Made by a program: the position numbers and the translations under genes. 64,000 nucleotides of DNA from Humibacillus xanthopallidus. Its GTDB lineage: Bacteria > Actinomycetota > Actinomycetes > Actinomycetales > Dermatophilaceae. This document shows positions 23,705 to 32,238 of the stretch, one piece after another (position 1 is the first letter of the stretch; each line of letters begins with the position of its first letter). The notes below the pieces were generated by a model. It did not search any database. It saw only the letters and a program-made list of their open reading frames with translations, and was not told the DNA's origin. The DNA lies in contig NZ_VFPM01000006.1 in assembly GCF_006716675.1 (NCBI RefSeq), positions 83,641 to 147,640 on the forward strand. Reading direction: 5' to 3'.

Positions 23705-24604
23705 TCAGCTCGCCGCTCGCTCCGGGGTGTCGGAGGGGCGTCGCTCGGCGAGGCCGGCCATCCCCCAGCGCACGGCGGCGGTGCCGAGGTGGCCGAGCGG
23801 CCGGGCGACGAGGGAGGACGCGGCCCGGGGCAGCGGGATCCCGAGCATCGACCGGGCCCACCCCGGCAGCAGCGAGACGCCGCCCGAGGCGAGGGTGCTG
23901 TAGCCCGCCCGCGCGTAGAAGGGGAGCGGCGGCTCGAGCAGGAGGAAACGGGCGGCCTCGCGCGCCGCGTCGGTGGCCTCGAGCTCGGGGCGGTAGGCGG
24001 CGAGCGCCACGCGGAGGCCATCCACGGTGGTCGGGGGGTCGATGACCCCGAGACGAACGGCGGGGATGCCGGTCTGCTCGACGTAGCGGTCGGCCTCGTC
24101 AGCGGTGAGCGGCTCGGCGCCGAAGGTCTGGTGCGCCCGGAGGAAGGAGTCGACCTCGGCGAGGTGCACCCACGTCAGCAGGTGGGGGTCGCTCGCGCGG
24201 TACTCGCGCCCCTGGGCGTCACGCCCGCGCACCCGCTCGTGGATCGAGCGGACCATCGCGATGGACTCCTCGGCGTGCTCGATCGTGCCGAAGGTCGTCG
24301 TCGCAAGGTAGTGGCTCGTGCGCTGGAGCCGGCCCCAGGGGTCACTCTTGTAGCCGCTGTGGCCGGCGACGCCCGCCATCGCGAGGGGGTGGAGCGACTG
24401 GAGCAGCAGCGAGGCGACGCCCGCCGGGAACATCGAGGCATCGGCGTGCACCCGCCAGATCGGGTCGTCGTGGGTGAACCAGCGCTCGCCCTCGGCACCC
24501 CAGATGCGCTGCGCGCGAGCGGGGGCGTCGTCACCTGCGACCTTGGAACGCAGCATCCTGCCCAGCTGGCGCTGCACCAGCCGGGGGCCCGCAGTGAGAG
24601 TCAT
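23705..24604 (-). CDS. DUF2236 / MpaB-like oxygenase family protein
   Basis: A 299-residue member of the DUF2236 family related to ER-bound MpaB oxygenases and rubber oxygenase Lcp, which bind a b-type haem. Family features seen: WRVHADASMFPAGVASLLLQSLHPLAMAGVAGHS, the helical HPLAM segment, RLQRTSHYLATTTFG, and HLLTWVHLAEVDSFLRAH with the conserved His-containing WVH. The length is normal. The ATG at 24604 is chosen; an in-frame TTG lies three codons upstream. It stands alone, with PPOX and flavin-related genes further on. The substrate is unknown. Confidence 0.8.
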   Translation of the reverse strand: MTLTAGPRLVQRQLGRMLRSKVAGDDAPARAQRIWGAEGERWFTHDDPIWRVHADASMFPAGVASLLLQSLHPLAMAGVAGHSGYKSDPWGRLQRTSHYLATTTFGTIEHAEESIAMVRSIHERVRGRDAQGREYRASDPHLLTWVHLAEVDSFLRAHQTFGAEPLTADEADRYVEQTGIPAVRLGVIDPPTTVDGLRVALAAYRPELEATDAAREAARFLLLEPPLPFYARAGYSTLASGGVSLLPGWARSMLGIPLPRAASSLVARPLGHLGTAAVRWGMAGLAERRPSDTPERAAS

Positions 24605-24674
24605 GGACAGCAACGTACGGTCGACCGGCGACGGTCGAGAAGAATCTGTCGAGGGTTGGCGGGTGTCGCCCGGG

Positions 24675-25094
24675 TCACGTCAGGGTGATGCGGATGCCGG
24701 CGCGCGGCTTGTCCTTGACGACTCTCGAGGTGAGCGGCCTGAAGACGTCGCCGAGACGGGCGAGCAGGTACTTCTCGCCGATGGCGCGCTTCACGGCAGC
24801 GACCTCCTCCGGCGAGCGGACGACGCGAGCGGTGCCCTCATGCGTCGGAGCGCCGTCGGGCACCGCTCCGCGCATGTCGCACTCGCGCACCTCGACCCTC
24901 GCGGTGTGGGCGAGACGCTTCGTCTTGCCGACGCCGTCGATGGTGATGACGACGAGCTCGTCACCGTCGCGGGCGATCCACACCGGTGTCGCCACCGGCT
25001 CGCCCGACCGCCGGAAGGTCGTCAGGGACACGTAACGGTGAGCGGCGACAGCGGCGAGGGGGTCCGGCTGCGTGCGGGGAGGCTGGGGGTCCAC
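24675..25094 (-). CDS. PPOX-class F420-dependent oxidoreductase
   Basis: A 139-residue split-barrel flavin/deazaflavin-binding protein. It shows the family opening HRYVSLTTFRRSGEPVATPVW, then VVITIDGVGKTKRLAHTARVEVREC, where the Lys/Arg pair contacts the cofactor phosphate, and a C-terminal EKYLLARLG. It starts with GTG at 25094. It is a clear paralogue of the protein at 34152-34553 (both with RxVSLTTFRRSGEPVxTPVW). Such proteins often bind F420 and reduce enones or biliverdin; the substrate is unknown. Confidence 0.85.
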   Translation of the reverse strand: MDPQPPRTQPDPLAAVAAHRYVSLTTFRRSGEPVATPVWIARDGDELVVITIDGVGKTKRLAHTARVEVRECDMRGAVPDGAPTHEGTARVVRSPEEVAAVKRAIGEKYLLARLGDVFRPLTSRVVKDKPRAGIRITLT

Positions 25095-25243
25095 GTCGCC
25101 ACCCTAGTTACGGTTCGGCCACCCCGGAGTCACGGATTGACCACCCTCGGCGTGTTGCGCGTGTATCGCGCGCGCACCCTCGCCACACTGATGAGCAGAG
25201 AGACTTCGGCGGCTGGCCCGTTGTGGTACGTGAACCGCCAGGG

Positions 25244-25271
25244 AGCCCGGACTCGCACCGCGAGCCGGGCT
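25244..25271 (-). terminator. Hairpin downstream of the flavodoxin-like gene
   Basis: AGCCCGG (25244-25250) and CTCG (25252-25255) pair with CGAG (25261-25264) and CCGGGCT (25265-25271); the loop is 5 nt with one bulged A. It starts 10 nt beyond the stop of the minus-strand gene ending at 25281. No U tract. Confidence 0.65.
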
Positions 25272-25280
25272 CCAATACGT

Positions 25281-25805
25281 TCACGCGGGAGTGAGGGCCT
25301 CCGCGAGGAAGGCGCCCCAGGCTCGAGCCCGCACGACCTCGTCGTGCGACAGGGGGCCGTCCTTGCCGCCCACCCAGAAGCTCTCGCCCCGAGAAGCACG
25401 CTCGAACCCCTTGCGCCGCAAGGCGATCGCCGCCTGCTTGGCTGCCGATCCGGGCATCATCCGCACATGCACGCGCGTGTCGAAGGTGTGCACCGGGAGG
25501 TCGGCCCGCGGCTCGCAGGAGTCGATCCACTCCCGGATGCCGAGGCGGGGCGTTCCCGTCGCGCCCTGACGCACCGCATCAGCGCGGGTCGACTCGCGCG
25601 ACATCGAGAAGGCGTGGGTCGGGCCGCCGACGAGCAGCATCGTCACGTCGTCAGGGATGCGCGTCGGAGCCTCGCTGACGGGGAGGACGGTCACGGCCTG
25701 GCCCGGCGGAGACTGTTCTCCCTCGCGCCGGATGCCCTCGGCCAGCGCCTCCGCAATCGCCTCGGTGTTGCCGAACATGGATTCATAGACGACGAGCACG
25801 CTCAT
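25281..25805 (-). CDS. Flavodoxin-domain protein
   Basis: A 174-residue flavodoxin-fold protein. The phosphate-binding loop of FMN is at the N terminus (VVYESMFGNTEAIAEAL, with SxxGNT), and the aromatic-glycine segment LLVGGPTHAFSMSRESTR forms the second loop. The length fits short-chain flavodoxins with an extra C-terminal helix (WGAFLAEALTPA). The ATG at 25805 has a purine-rich upstream stretch. It is followed by a terminator hairpin. Electron-transfer partners are unknown. It could also be a flavodoxin-like quinone reductase, but the motif order favours a simple flavodoxin domain. Confidence 0.85.
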   Translation of the reverse strand: MSVLVVYESMFGNTEAIAEALAEGIRREGEQSPPGQAVTVLPVSEAPTRIPDDVTMLLVGGPTHAFSMSRESTRADAVRQGATGTPRLGIREWIDSCEPRADLPVHTFDTRVHVRMMPGSAAKQAAIALRRKGFERASRGESFWVGGKDGPLSHDEVVRARAWGAFLAEALTPA

Positions 25806-25884
25806 GACTGATCTCCTCCGAACCCATTGTCCCGCCGTCACGCCCGGCCGTCGGCCAGGCGTGACGAAGGAGACGCGCCCCGGG

Positions 25885-26232
25885 TCACTCCGACTGGAAC
25901 GCGCGCACCTCGACGGCGCCGGCACAGGCCGCTGAGCCCTCGGTGGCGATGGCCAGCGCGGCCTCGAGGTCGTCGGCCTCGACGATCCAGAAGCCACCGA
26001 GCCACTCGCGGGCCTCGGAGAAGGGCCCGTCGGTGACGGAGGCAGTGCCGGAGGTGGCATCGACGACCTTGGCCTCGGAGCGGTCGACGAGGCCGCCGGC
26101 GTAGACCCACTGGCCGCGCTCCTGCAGCCGGGTGTTGAAACGGTCGACGGCAGCGAAGATGGCCGGGATCTCGTCCTCCGAGGGCACCGGGTCGTCGGCG
26201 CGGTGGTGGACGGACAGCAGGTACTGGGTCAT
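25885..26232 (-). CDS. YCII-related domain protein
   Basis: A 115-residue ferredoxin-like-fold protein of the YCII/DGPF family. The signature TDGPFSEAREWLGGFWIVE is present, along with the usual N-terminal MTQYLLSVHH and the His pair. Members of this family are often encoded next to ECF sigma factors; here no sigma gene is adjacent, so it stands alone. GAGGAG lies just upstream of the ATG at 26232. The biochemical role is unknown. Confidence 0.85.
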   Translation of the reverse strand: MTQYLLSVHHRADDPVPSEDEIPAIFAAVDRFNTRLQERGQWVYAGGLVDRSEAKVVDATSGTASVTDGPFSEAREWLGGFWIVEADDLEAALAIATEGSAACAGAVEVRAFQSE

Positions 26233-26333
26233 CGGAGTGCTCCTCGGGCGTGGGTGGTGCGACGAGGCGACATCTCGACACGGCGCCCCGAGCACTTACG
26301 TTCGCGACACGCTACCCATGCCGCGAGAACGGG

Positions 26334-26376
26334 CGAGGCCCCGGTGCCGACCGTGCGGGTCGACACCGGGGCCTCG
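26334..26376 (-). terminator. Long perfect hairpin with trailing 10-nt tandem repeats
   Basis: CGAGGCCCCGGTG (26334-26346) pairs exactly with CACCGGGGCCTCG (26364-26376), and inside it CGACC/GGTCG extends the stem around a 5-nt loop. The right arm continues on its far side, toward the gene, into about three and a half copies of a 10-nt unit (GCCTCGTCGG, 26371-26406). It lies just past the stop (26413) of the minus-strand PRC-barrel gene, consistent with transcription termination; the tandem units may have arisen by slippage. Confidence 0.75.
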
Positions 26377-26412
26377 TCGGGCCTCGTCGGGCCTCGTCGG
26401 GCCTCGCTCGCC

Positions 26413-26847
26413 TCAGACGCGCGCGCCGTCGCCGGGGCCGCCGGGACGCTCGCCGTAGTAGTCGCTGAGGCGGCCGCGGTACTCGTCGTTGACAGCGGTC
26501 TCGCTGCCCTCGACGCGGTCCTCGTCGCGCAGCTCGGGCGAGTCCTTGATCTCGTCCTTGGTGCGGTCGACGTAGACGTCCTTCTCGTCCCAGTCGACGC
26601 GCTCGATGGTGCCGGCGGGCAGGAGCACCTTGCGGCCGAAGATCCAGGGGCCGGTGTCGACGACGACATAGCTGGCGTCGACCTCGCGGGTGGCGCCGTC
26701 GATCTTGCCGATGTGTCCGTCGGTGGCGTGGACCGTGAAGCCGGCGAGGTCGTCCTGGCGGTTCGACAGGTCGGTGCCCTCACGGTAGTTCCAGGCGTCG
26801 AAGTCCTGGCGCGTCGAGTCGTGCTGCGTCGAGTCGTGCTGCGACAT
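26413..26847 (-). CDS. PRC-barrel domain protein
   Basis: A 144-residue cytoplasmic protein. The PRC-barrel covers about residues 33-95: LAGFTVHATDGHIGKIDGATREVDASYVVVDTG ... KVLLPAGTIERVDWDEKDVYVD, with the typical G-x-x-G-KID turn. The N terminus has a short tandem repeat (HDST QHDST) and the C terminus is Asp/Glu-rich with a DEYRGRLSDYYGERPGG tail. GGAGAGGAA precedes the ATG at 26847. Stress-induced actinobacterial proteins of this form are common; the partner is unknown. Confidence 0.85.
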   Translation of the reverse strand: MSQHDSTQHDSTRQDFDAWNYREGTDLSNRQDDLAGFTVHATDGHIGKIDGATREVDASYVVVDTGPWIFGRKVLLPAGTIERVDWDEKDVYVDRTKDEIKDSPELRDEDRVEGSETAVNDEYRGRLSDYYGERPGGPGDGARV

Positions 26848-26958
26848 GGGGTTCCTCTCCATTGGGGGTTGCCGTGCAGCACTGCTCCTACCCGGGGGCG
26901 AGATGTCACTAACCTCACCATTCGCGGTGAATTGCGTTCCGTTGGAAGCCGACTCGGG

Positions 26959-27669
26959 TCAGCTGGTCGGGAGGTGCTCGCGCAGGAACTCCGCAGTGGT
27001 GCTCCAGGCCAGCGCCGAGGCAGCCGCGTCGTGCCAGGGCATCTCGTCGTTGTCGAAGGCGTGGTCGGCGCCCTCGTAGGTCTCGAAGACGGTCGCGGGC
27101 TGCTGCGTCACCGACTCCTCGATGGCGCGCACCGTGGCCGTGTCGATGAACGAGTCGGCCAGGCCGAAGTGGTGCAGGCTCGGCGCGGCCACCGTCATGG
27201 CTGCGTGCAGCCCCGGCAGTGCGGAGCCGTAGTAGGAGACGAGCGTGTCGACGGGAGCAGCGCCCTCGGCCTCGAGCCGGGCGGCCACGTTGAAGCCCAG
27301 GCCGCCGCCGAAGCAGAAACCGACGACGCCCACTCCGGCATCGACGGCCTCCTGCCGGCGCAGCCACTCGACGGCGGCCACGGCATCGAGCACCGCCCGG
27401 TCCCAGTCGAGCCGCTGGACCAGCCCCATGCCTTGCTGGAGCGCGTCGTCACCCTCGACGGGCGAGGTGACGCCGAGGCGCCAGAAGATCTCGGGCGCGG
27501 CCACGACGTAGCCGAGCTCGGCGAGCTGCGCTCCGCGGCGCTGGATGTAGGCGCTCACGCCGAAGATCTCCTGGAGCAGGACGATGCCCGGCCCGCGTCC
27601 GGCCGGGGGGCGCCACAGGTGGGTCGGCATGGCGCCGGAGTCGGTCGGGACCATCACGGATTCGCTCAT
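26959..27669 (-). CDS. Dienelactone hydrolase family protein
   Basis: A 236-residue alpha/beta hydrolase of the dienelactone hydrolase family. Visible: the activating Glu in VLLQEIFGV near residue 35, the Cys nucleophile in GVVGFCFGGGLGF near residue 118, and the His in YEGADHAFDNDE. The Asp is expected in the HHFGLADSFI segment. The family hydrolyses dienelactone in aromatic degradation, but many actinobacterial members act on unknown esters. No chlorocatechol genes are nearby. The ATG at 27669 is used; an in-frame GTG is two codons upstream. Confidence 0.87.
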   Translation of the reverse strand: MSESVMVPTDSGAMPTHLWRPPAGRGPGIVLLQEIFGVSAYIQRRGAQLAELGYVVAAPEIFWRLGVTSPVEGDDALQQGMGLVQRLDWDRAVLDAVAAVEWLRRQEAVDAGVGVVGFCFGGGLGFNVAARLEAEGAAPVDTLVSYYGSALPGLHAAMTVAAPSLHHFGLADSFIDTATVRAIEESVTQQPATVFETYEGADHAFDNDEMPWHDAAASALAWSTTAEFLREHLPTS

Positions 27670-27807
27670 GGGCACATCCTGCCCGCCGCGCCCCTGCCGC
27701 AGCCCCCGGCACTCTGACCGGATGGCCCGGCCCGGCCCGATCCGGACCCGCTTCCACCCGGTCCCGCCCGGCCGTGCCCGCTCCGAGCGTGACTCGTCCG
27801 AAGAAAC

Positions 27808-27843
27808 TCACAAAAACGGGTGCCCGTATCCATTTACTTGTGA
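27808..27843. promoter_or_regulatory. A+T-rich fruR promoter region with TCACAA/TTGTGA inverted repeat
   Basis: TCACAA (27808-27813) and TTGTGA (27838-27843) form an inverted repeat around 24 nt of locally A+T-rich DNA, about 90 nt upstream of the fruR start. DeoR-family regulators commonly bind such repeats near their own promoter, so an autoregulatory operator is a reasonable inference. A clear -35/-10 pair cannot be fixed by eye. Confidence 0.45.
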
Positions 27844-27933
27844 CTACATCAGTGGTTTCATGATCTCACTGGGCCCGTCGCAGGCACAGATCAGCGAGAT
27901 CGAGTAGACACACCCTGAGGACGAAGGAGTCCG

Positions 27934-28695
27934 ATGTACGCAGCGGAGCGGCAACAGCGCATCATCGCCCAGGCACGTCGTGCCGGCCGGGTGGAAGTCG
28001 CTGCGCTCGCTGACGTCCTCGGGGTCGCGGCCGAGACCGTCCGTCGCGATCTGACCGCCCTCGAGCGGCGTGGCTCCCTGCGCCGCGTGCACGGCGGTGC
28101 GATCCCCGTCGAGCGCCTCGAGATCGAGCCGACGCTCGCGACGCGCACCGGCCGGCTCACCGAGGTCAAGCGCCGCATCGCCGCCCGCGCCCTCGACGAG
28201 CTGCCGAGCGGCGGGAGCATCATCCTCGACGCCGGCAGCACGACGCAGGCCGTCGCCGAGCTGCTACCTCCCGACATCGACCTCACGGTCCTCACCAACA
28301 GCCTCGCGGCGGCGAGCGTCCTCTCGTCACACCCCGGCATACGGCTCTACCTGCTCGGCGGCAGGGTGCGCGGCACGACCGGCGCAGCCGTGGGTGACTG
28401 GGCCACGAGCGCGCTCGAGGGAGTCGTCGTCGACGTCGCCCTCGTCGGCACCAACGGCCTCTCCGTCGCCCGCGGCCTCACGACCCCCGACCAGTCGGAG
28501 GCGCTCGTCAAGCGCGCCATGGTCGCAGCCGCCCGCAAGTGTGTGGTCCTCACCGACTCGAGCAAGACCGGTGACGACCACCTGCACCGATTCGCCCAGC
28601 TCGCCGACGTCGACGTCGTCATCACCGACACCGACATCGACGATGACGTCGCTGCCGAGATCCGCTCGGCCGGACCGGAAGTGGTGACCGCATGA
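27934..28695 (+). CDS. fruR: DeoR-family fructose operon regulator
   Basis: A 253-residue DeoR/GlpR-type repressor. An N-terminal winged helix (RQQRIIAQARRAGRVEVAAL ... AAETVRRDLTALERRGSLRRVHGGA, residues 5-50) is followed by the sugar-phosphate-sensing DeoRC domain (IILDAGSTTQAVAEL, LLGGRVRGTTGAAVGDWA, VALVGTNGLSV, VLTDSSKTG). GAAGGAG lies upstream of the ATG. Its stop overlaps fruK by ATGA, so regulator and kinase are co-translated. From context it probably responds to fructose 1-phosphate and controls this PTS operon. Confidence 0.9.
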   Translation: MYAAERQQRIIAQARRAGRVEVAALADVLGVAAETVRRDLTALERRGSLRRVHGGAIPVERLEIEPTLATRTGRLTEVKRRIAARALDELPSGGSIILDAGSTTQAVAELLPPDIDLTVLTNSLAAASVLSSHPGIRLYLLGGRVRGTTGAAVGDWATSALEGVVVDVALVGTNGLSVARGLTTPDQSEALVKRAMVAAARKCVVLTDSSKTGDDHLHRFAQLADVDVVITDTDIDDDVAAEIRSAGPEVVTA

Positions 28696-29636
28696 TCGTC
28701 ACGCTCACGCCCAACCCCAGCATCGACCGCGCGGTGCTCATCGACGCGCTCCGGCGCGGTGAGGTGCACCGCGCGACCGGCAGCCGCATCGACCCGGGAG
28801 GCAAGGGAGTCAACGTCTCCCGCGCCCTCGCCGCCCAGGGCGCCGACACGGTGGCCGTGCTGCCGAGCGGCGGGCCCGAGGGTCACCTGCTCGACGAGCT
28901 GCTCGACAGCGCGGGCGTGGCACACGCGAGCGTGCCCGTCTCGGGCACGGTCCGGATGAACATCAGCGTCCTCGAGCCCGACGGCACGACGACCAAGCTC
29001 AACGAGCCGGGTCCGACCCTCTCGGAGGCCGAGGTGGCGGCGCTGCTCGACACGACCCTCGAGCGCTCCTCGAGCGCCGGCTGGGTCGTCGGCTGCGGCA
29101 GCATGCCCCCCGGCGCCCCCACCGACCTGTATGCCGTCCTCGTCCGTCGGGTGCGCGAGCGCGGTGGGCGCGTGGCGATCGACTCCTCCGGCGCCTCCTT
29201 CTCGGCCGCTGTGGCGGCCACCCCGAACCTCATCAAGCCCAACCACGAGGAGCTCGCCGAGCTCGTCGGGCACGAGCTGCCGATGCTGCGTGACGTGCGC
29301 GACGCCGCCCGTGAGCTCGTCTCCGACGGCATCGAGGTCGTTGCCGTCAGCCTCGGCGGTGACGGCGCCCTCGTCATCACCGCCGACGTCTGCGCGCACG
29401 CCATCGCGCCGATCTCGGCCCCCCTCTCGACCGTGGGCGCCGGCGACTGCATGCTCGCCGGCCTGCTCCACGGGCTGTCGACCGGTCACGAGCCGGCCGA
29501 CGCCCTCGTCACCGGTGTGACGTGGGGCTCCGCGGCGGTCACCCTGCCCGGCAGCCGCGTCCCCTCGCCCGCTGACCTCGCCGGCATCCGCGCAGAGCTC
29601 ACCCTCGACCCCGACCTCTCGCGCGCGATCCGCTGA
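28692..29636 (+). CDS. fruK: 1-phosphofructokinase
   Basis: A 314-residue PfkB-family kinase making fructose 1,6-bisphosphate from the fructose 1-phosphate produced by the PTS. It has the N-terminal MIVTLTPNPSIDRAV typical of 1-phosphofructokinases, the glycine-rich substrate segment GGKGVNVSRALAAQG, and the ATP/anion-hole motif TVGAGDCMLAGLL with catalytic Asp252. The length is normal. It overlaps fruR by 4 nt; fruA follows after a 167-nt gap that contains tandem repeats, so fruA may be separately regulated. Confidence 0.93.
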   Translation: MIVTLTPNPSIDRAVLIDALRRGEVHRATGSRIDPGGKGVNVSRALAAQGADTVAVLPSGGPEGHLLDELLDSAGVAHASVPVSGTVRMNISVLEPDGTTTKLNEPGPTLSEAEVAALLDTTLERSSSAGWVVGCGSMPPGAPTDLYAVLVRRVRERGGRVAIDSSGASFSAAVAATPNLIKPNHEELAELVGHELPMLRDVRDAARELVSDGIEVVAVSLGGDGALVITADVCAHAIAPISAPLSTVGAGDCMLAGLLHGLSTGHEPADALVTGVTWGSAAVTLPGSRVPSPADLAGIRAELTLDPDLSRAIR

Positions 29637-29684
29637 ACCCTCCCTCACGACCCTGCCCACTGCTCCCGAGAACCCGCCACCCGG

Positions 29685-29764
29685 CATACCACCTGCTTGG
29701 AACACGAACTGCTTTGAACACCAACTGCTTTGAACACCAACTGCTTTGAACACCAACTGATCCG
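29685..29764. repeat. 16-nt tandem repeats between fruK and fruA
   Basis: Four units of AACACCAACTGCTTTG in register at 29701-29716, 29717-29732, 29733-29748 and 29749-29764 (the first differs by one base, the last in its final five), preceded by a degenerate partial unit at 29685-29700. At about 45% G+C the block stands out from its surroundings. It ends about 30 nt before the fruA ribosome-binding site, so a set of operator sites or an RNA-level control element for fruA is likely. Confidence 0.85.
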
Positions 29765-29803
29765 AACCGTCCCGGCTCTGTGATCCTCCGGAAAGGAACC
29801 CAC

Positions 29804-31897
29804 ATGTCCCTCATCACCGAAGAGCAGGTCGTCCTCGACCTCACCGGTGCCGACCGCCACGAGGCGACGCGACTGCTCGGGGAGCGACTCGTCGCCTCCG
29901 GCCGTTGCACCGACCTCGACACCTTCATCGCCGACGTGCGCAAGCGCGAGGAGACGATGGCGACCGGACTGCCCGGAGGCATCGGCATCCCCCACGCCCG
30001 CAGCACGGCGATCACCGAGCCCTCGCTCGTCTTCGGCCGCTCCGCGAACGGCATCGACTGGGGCGCCAAGGACGGCCCCGCGACGCTGATCTTCCTCATC
30101 GCGGCCCCCGAGGGCGGCGGTGACGCCCACATGCAGATGCTCCCCAAGCTCGCCCGCGCCCTCATGAAGAAGGACTTCAAGGCCGCCCTCGCCGCCGCGA
30201 CGACCGAGGCCGAGGTCGTGCGCATCGTCAGCGCCGAGGTCGAGCTCGACCAGCCCGTCGCCGCACCGGCGGAGGGCCGGATGGCCCATGCCGCCGAGGT
30301 GGGCGCCGGACTAGCCACGGGCACGGCCGCCGCGGAAACCGCTCCGCTCGCGGATGCTCCGCGCTCGCTCAACCTCGTCGGCGTCACCTCGTGCCCGACC
30401 GGCATCGCGCACACCTACATGGCGGCCGAGGGCCTCGAGAACGCCGCCAAGGCGGCCGGCCACACGATGAAGGTCGAGACGCAGGGTTCGGCCGGCTCGA
30501 AGCCGCTGACCGCGGCCGAGATCGCCGCTGCCGACGCCGTGATCTTCGCCCACGACCTGCCCGTCAAGGACGCCGGACGCTTCGCCGGCAAGCCGACGGT
30601 CGACGTCGGCGTCAAGAAGGGCATCTCCGAGGCGCCGGCGCTCGTCGCCCAGGCCGAGGCCCTCGCCGCCGAGTGGCGCAACGACCCGAGCAAGGCCGCG
30701 GCAGCCGCGGCTGCCGCCGGGGGCGCGTCCGGTGGCTCCCTCGTCTCGAAGGTCGAGGAGGGCGCGGGCCTCGGCACGCGCATCCGGCAGTGGCTGATGA
30801 CCGGTGTCTCCTACATGATCCCGTTCGTCGCCGCCGGCGGCATCCTCATCGCCTTGTCCTTCATGCTCTCGCAGGTCGCCCTCGGTGAGGAGGGCCCCAT
30901 CGAGATCGTGAAGTACAACCTCACCTCGACCGACCAGTACAACATCGCGCAGAACTTCAGCGTGACGAGCCTGACGTCGTGGGCCGCGCTCCTCTTCGTC
31001 ATCGGTGCCGCGTCGTTCGGCTTCCTCGTGCCGATCCTCTCCGGCTTCATCGCCTTCGCCATCGCGGACCGCCCCGGCCTCGTGCCCGGCATCGTCGGAG
31101 GCTCCGTCGCAGCGACGATGGGCGCCGGCTTCCTCGGCGGTCTCGTCACCGGCATCCTGGGCGGCCTGGTCGCCCGGTGGGTGTCGAACTGGAAGGTCGC
31201 CAAGGGCGTGCGGGGCATCATGCCCGTGGTCGTCATCCCGCTCTTGTCCTCCTTCATCTCGATCGGCCTCTTCATCACCGTGCTCGGCCGTCCGATCAAG
31301 GCCCTCACCGACGCCCTCAACAGCTGGCTGACCGGCATGTCGGGCGCCAGCGCGATCATCCTCGGCATCATCCTCGGCGCGATGATGGGCTTCGACCTCG
31401 GTGGCCCGGTCAACAAGGTCGCCTACGCCTTCGCCACGACCGGTCTCGCCGCCGCGGGTGCCGCGACCGACGCGCCCCAGCTGAAGATCATGGCCGCCGT
31501 CATGGCAGCCGGCATGGTCGCCCCGCTCGCGATGGCTCTCGCCACGTCGGTCCGCCCCAAGCTCTTCTCCGAGCCGGAGCGAGAGAACGGCAAGGCAGCC
31601 TGGTTGCTGGGAGCCTCGTTCATCTCCGAAGGAGCGATCCCGTTCGCGGCCGTCGACCCGGTGCGCGTCATCTCGAGCTCGGTCGTCGGCTCGGCCGTCA
31701 CCGGGGCGCTGGTCATGCTCTTCGGCTCGACGCTCCGCGCCCCCCACGGAGGAATCTGGGTGCTGCCGCTCATCGGCAACTTCCTGCTCTTCCTGCTCGC
31801 CCTCGTGGCCGGCGTGCTCGTCATGGCCACGATCGTCGTCGCCCTCAAGTCGCGAGACACCCACCTTGCAGAGGTCGACGCGACCGCTACGGTCTGA
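29804..31897 (+). CDS. fruA: PTS fructose transporter, fused EIIABC
   Basis: A 697-residue fused fructose permease that takes up fructose and delivers it as fructose 1-phosphate. Domain order A-B-C: EIIA (residues 1-~150) with phosphorylated His64 in GGIGIPHARST; EIIB (~187-290) with Cys197 in GVTSCPTGIAHTYMA; EIIC (~325-690) with about eight to ten helices, including GVSYMIPFVAAGGILIAL and FISEGAIPFAAVDP. An Ala-rich linker lies between B and C. GAAAGGAA precedes the ATG at 29804. It follows the tandem repeats and precedes ptsH. Confidence 0.94.
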   Translation: MSLITEEQVVLDLTGADRHEATRLLGERLVASGRCTDLDTFIADVRKREETMATGLPGGIGIPHARSTAITEPSLVFGRSANGIDWGAKDGPATLIFLIAAPEGGGDAHMQMLPKLARALMKKDFKAALAAATTEAEVVRIVSAEVELDQPVAAPAEGRMAHAAEVGAGLATGTAAAETAPLADAPRSLNLVGVTSCPTGIAHTYMAAEGLENAAKAAGHTMKVETQGSAGSKPLTAAEIAAADAVIFAHDLPVKDAGRFAGKPTVDVGVKKGISEAPALVAQAEALAAEWRNDPSKAAAAAAAAGGASGGSLVSKVEEGAGLGTRIRQWLMTGVSYMIPFVAAGGILIALSFMLSQVALGEEGPIEIVKYNLTSTDQYNIAQNFSVTSLTSWAALLFVIGAASFGFLVPILSGFIAFAIADRPGLVPGIVGGSVAATMGAGFLGGLVTGILGGLVARWVSNWKVAKGVRGIMPVVVIPLLSSFISIGLFITVLGRPIKALTDALNSWLTGMSGASAIILGIILGAMMGFDLGGPVNKVAYAFATTGLAAAGAATDAPQLKIMAAVMAAGMVAPLAMALATSVRPKLFSEPERENGKAAWLLGASFISEGAIPFAAVDPVRVISSSVVGSAVTGALVMLFGSTLRAPHGGIWVLPLIGNFLLFLLALVAGVLVMATIVVALKSRDTHLAEVDATATV

Positions 31898-31963
31898 TCA
31901 GGGCCAGCCCTGACGTTCGACCCATCAGACGCACGAACCGCATCCAACGAAGGAGCACGTCCC

Positions 31964-32233
31964 ATGGCAACCCGCACCGTCACCATCGCCTCGTCGGTGG
32001 GCCTGCACGCCCGACCGGCTGCCCTCTTCGTCGAAGCCGCGAGCAACACCGGCCTCGACGTCGAGATCGCCAAGCCGGGCGAGGACCCCGTCGACGCGAC
32101 GAGCATCCTCGGTGTCATGGCCCTCGGGGCCAAGTACGGCGAGGAGGTCGTCCTGACCGCCGAGGGTGACGGCGCCGACGAGGCGCTCGACTCGCTCGTC
32201 GCGCTCCTGTCGCGCGACCTCGACGCGGAGTAA
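31964..32233 (+). CDS. ptsH: PTS phosphocarrier protein HPr
   Basis: An 89-residue HPr. His15 in SSVGLHARPAA is the phospho-acceptor, and the regulatory-site region reads DPVDATSILGVMAL with Ser47. The length is standard. AAGGAG is 9 nt upstream of the ATG. It carries phosphate from enzyme I to FruA EIIA. Placement directly behind fruA and 5 nt before the enzyme I gene makes the whole PTS chain one locus, unusual in genomes where ptsH and ptsI are separate. Confidence 0.95.
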   Translation: MATRTVTIASSVGLHARPAALFVEAASNTGLDVEIAKPGEDPVDATSILGVMALGAKYGEEVVLTAEGDGADEALDSLVALLSRDLDAE

Positions 32234-32238
32234 GAGCC

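Noticed and set aside
26371..26406. Ten-base tandem repeat as a separate regulatory element
   Set aside because: It overlaps the right arm of a terminator hairpin and extends it towards the gene end; slippage of the hairpin flank explains it.
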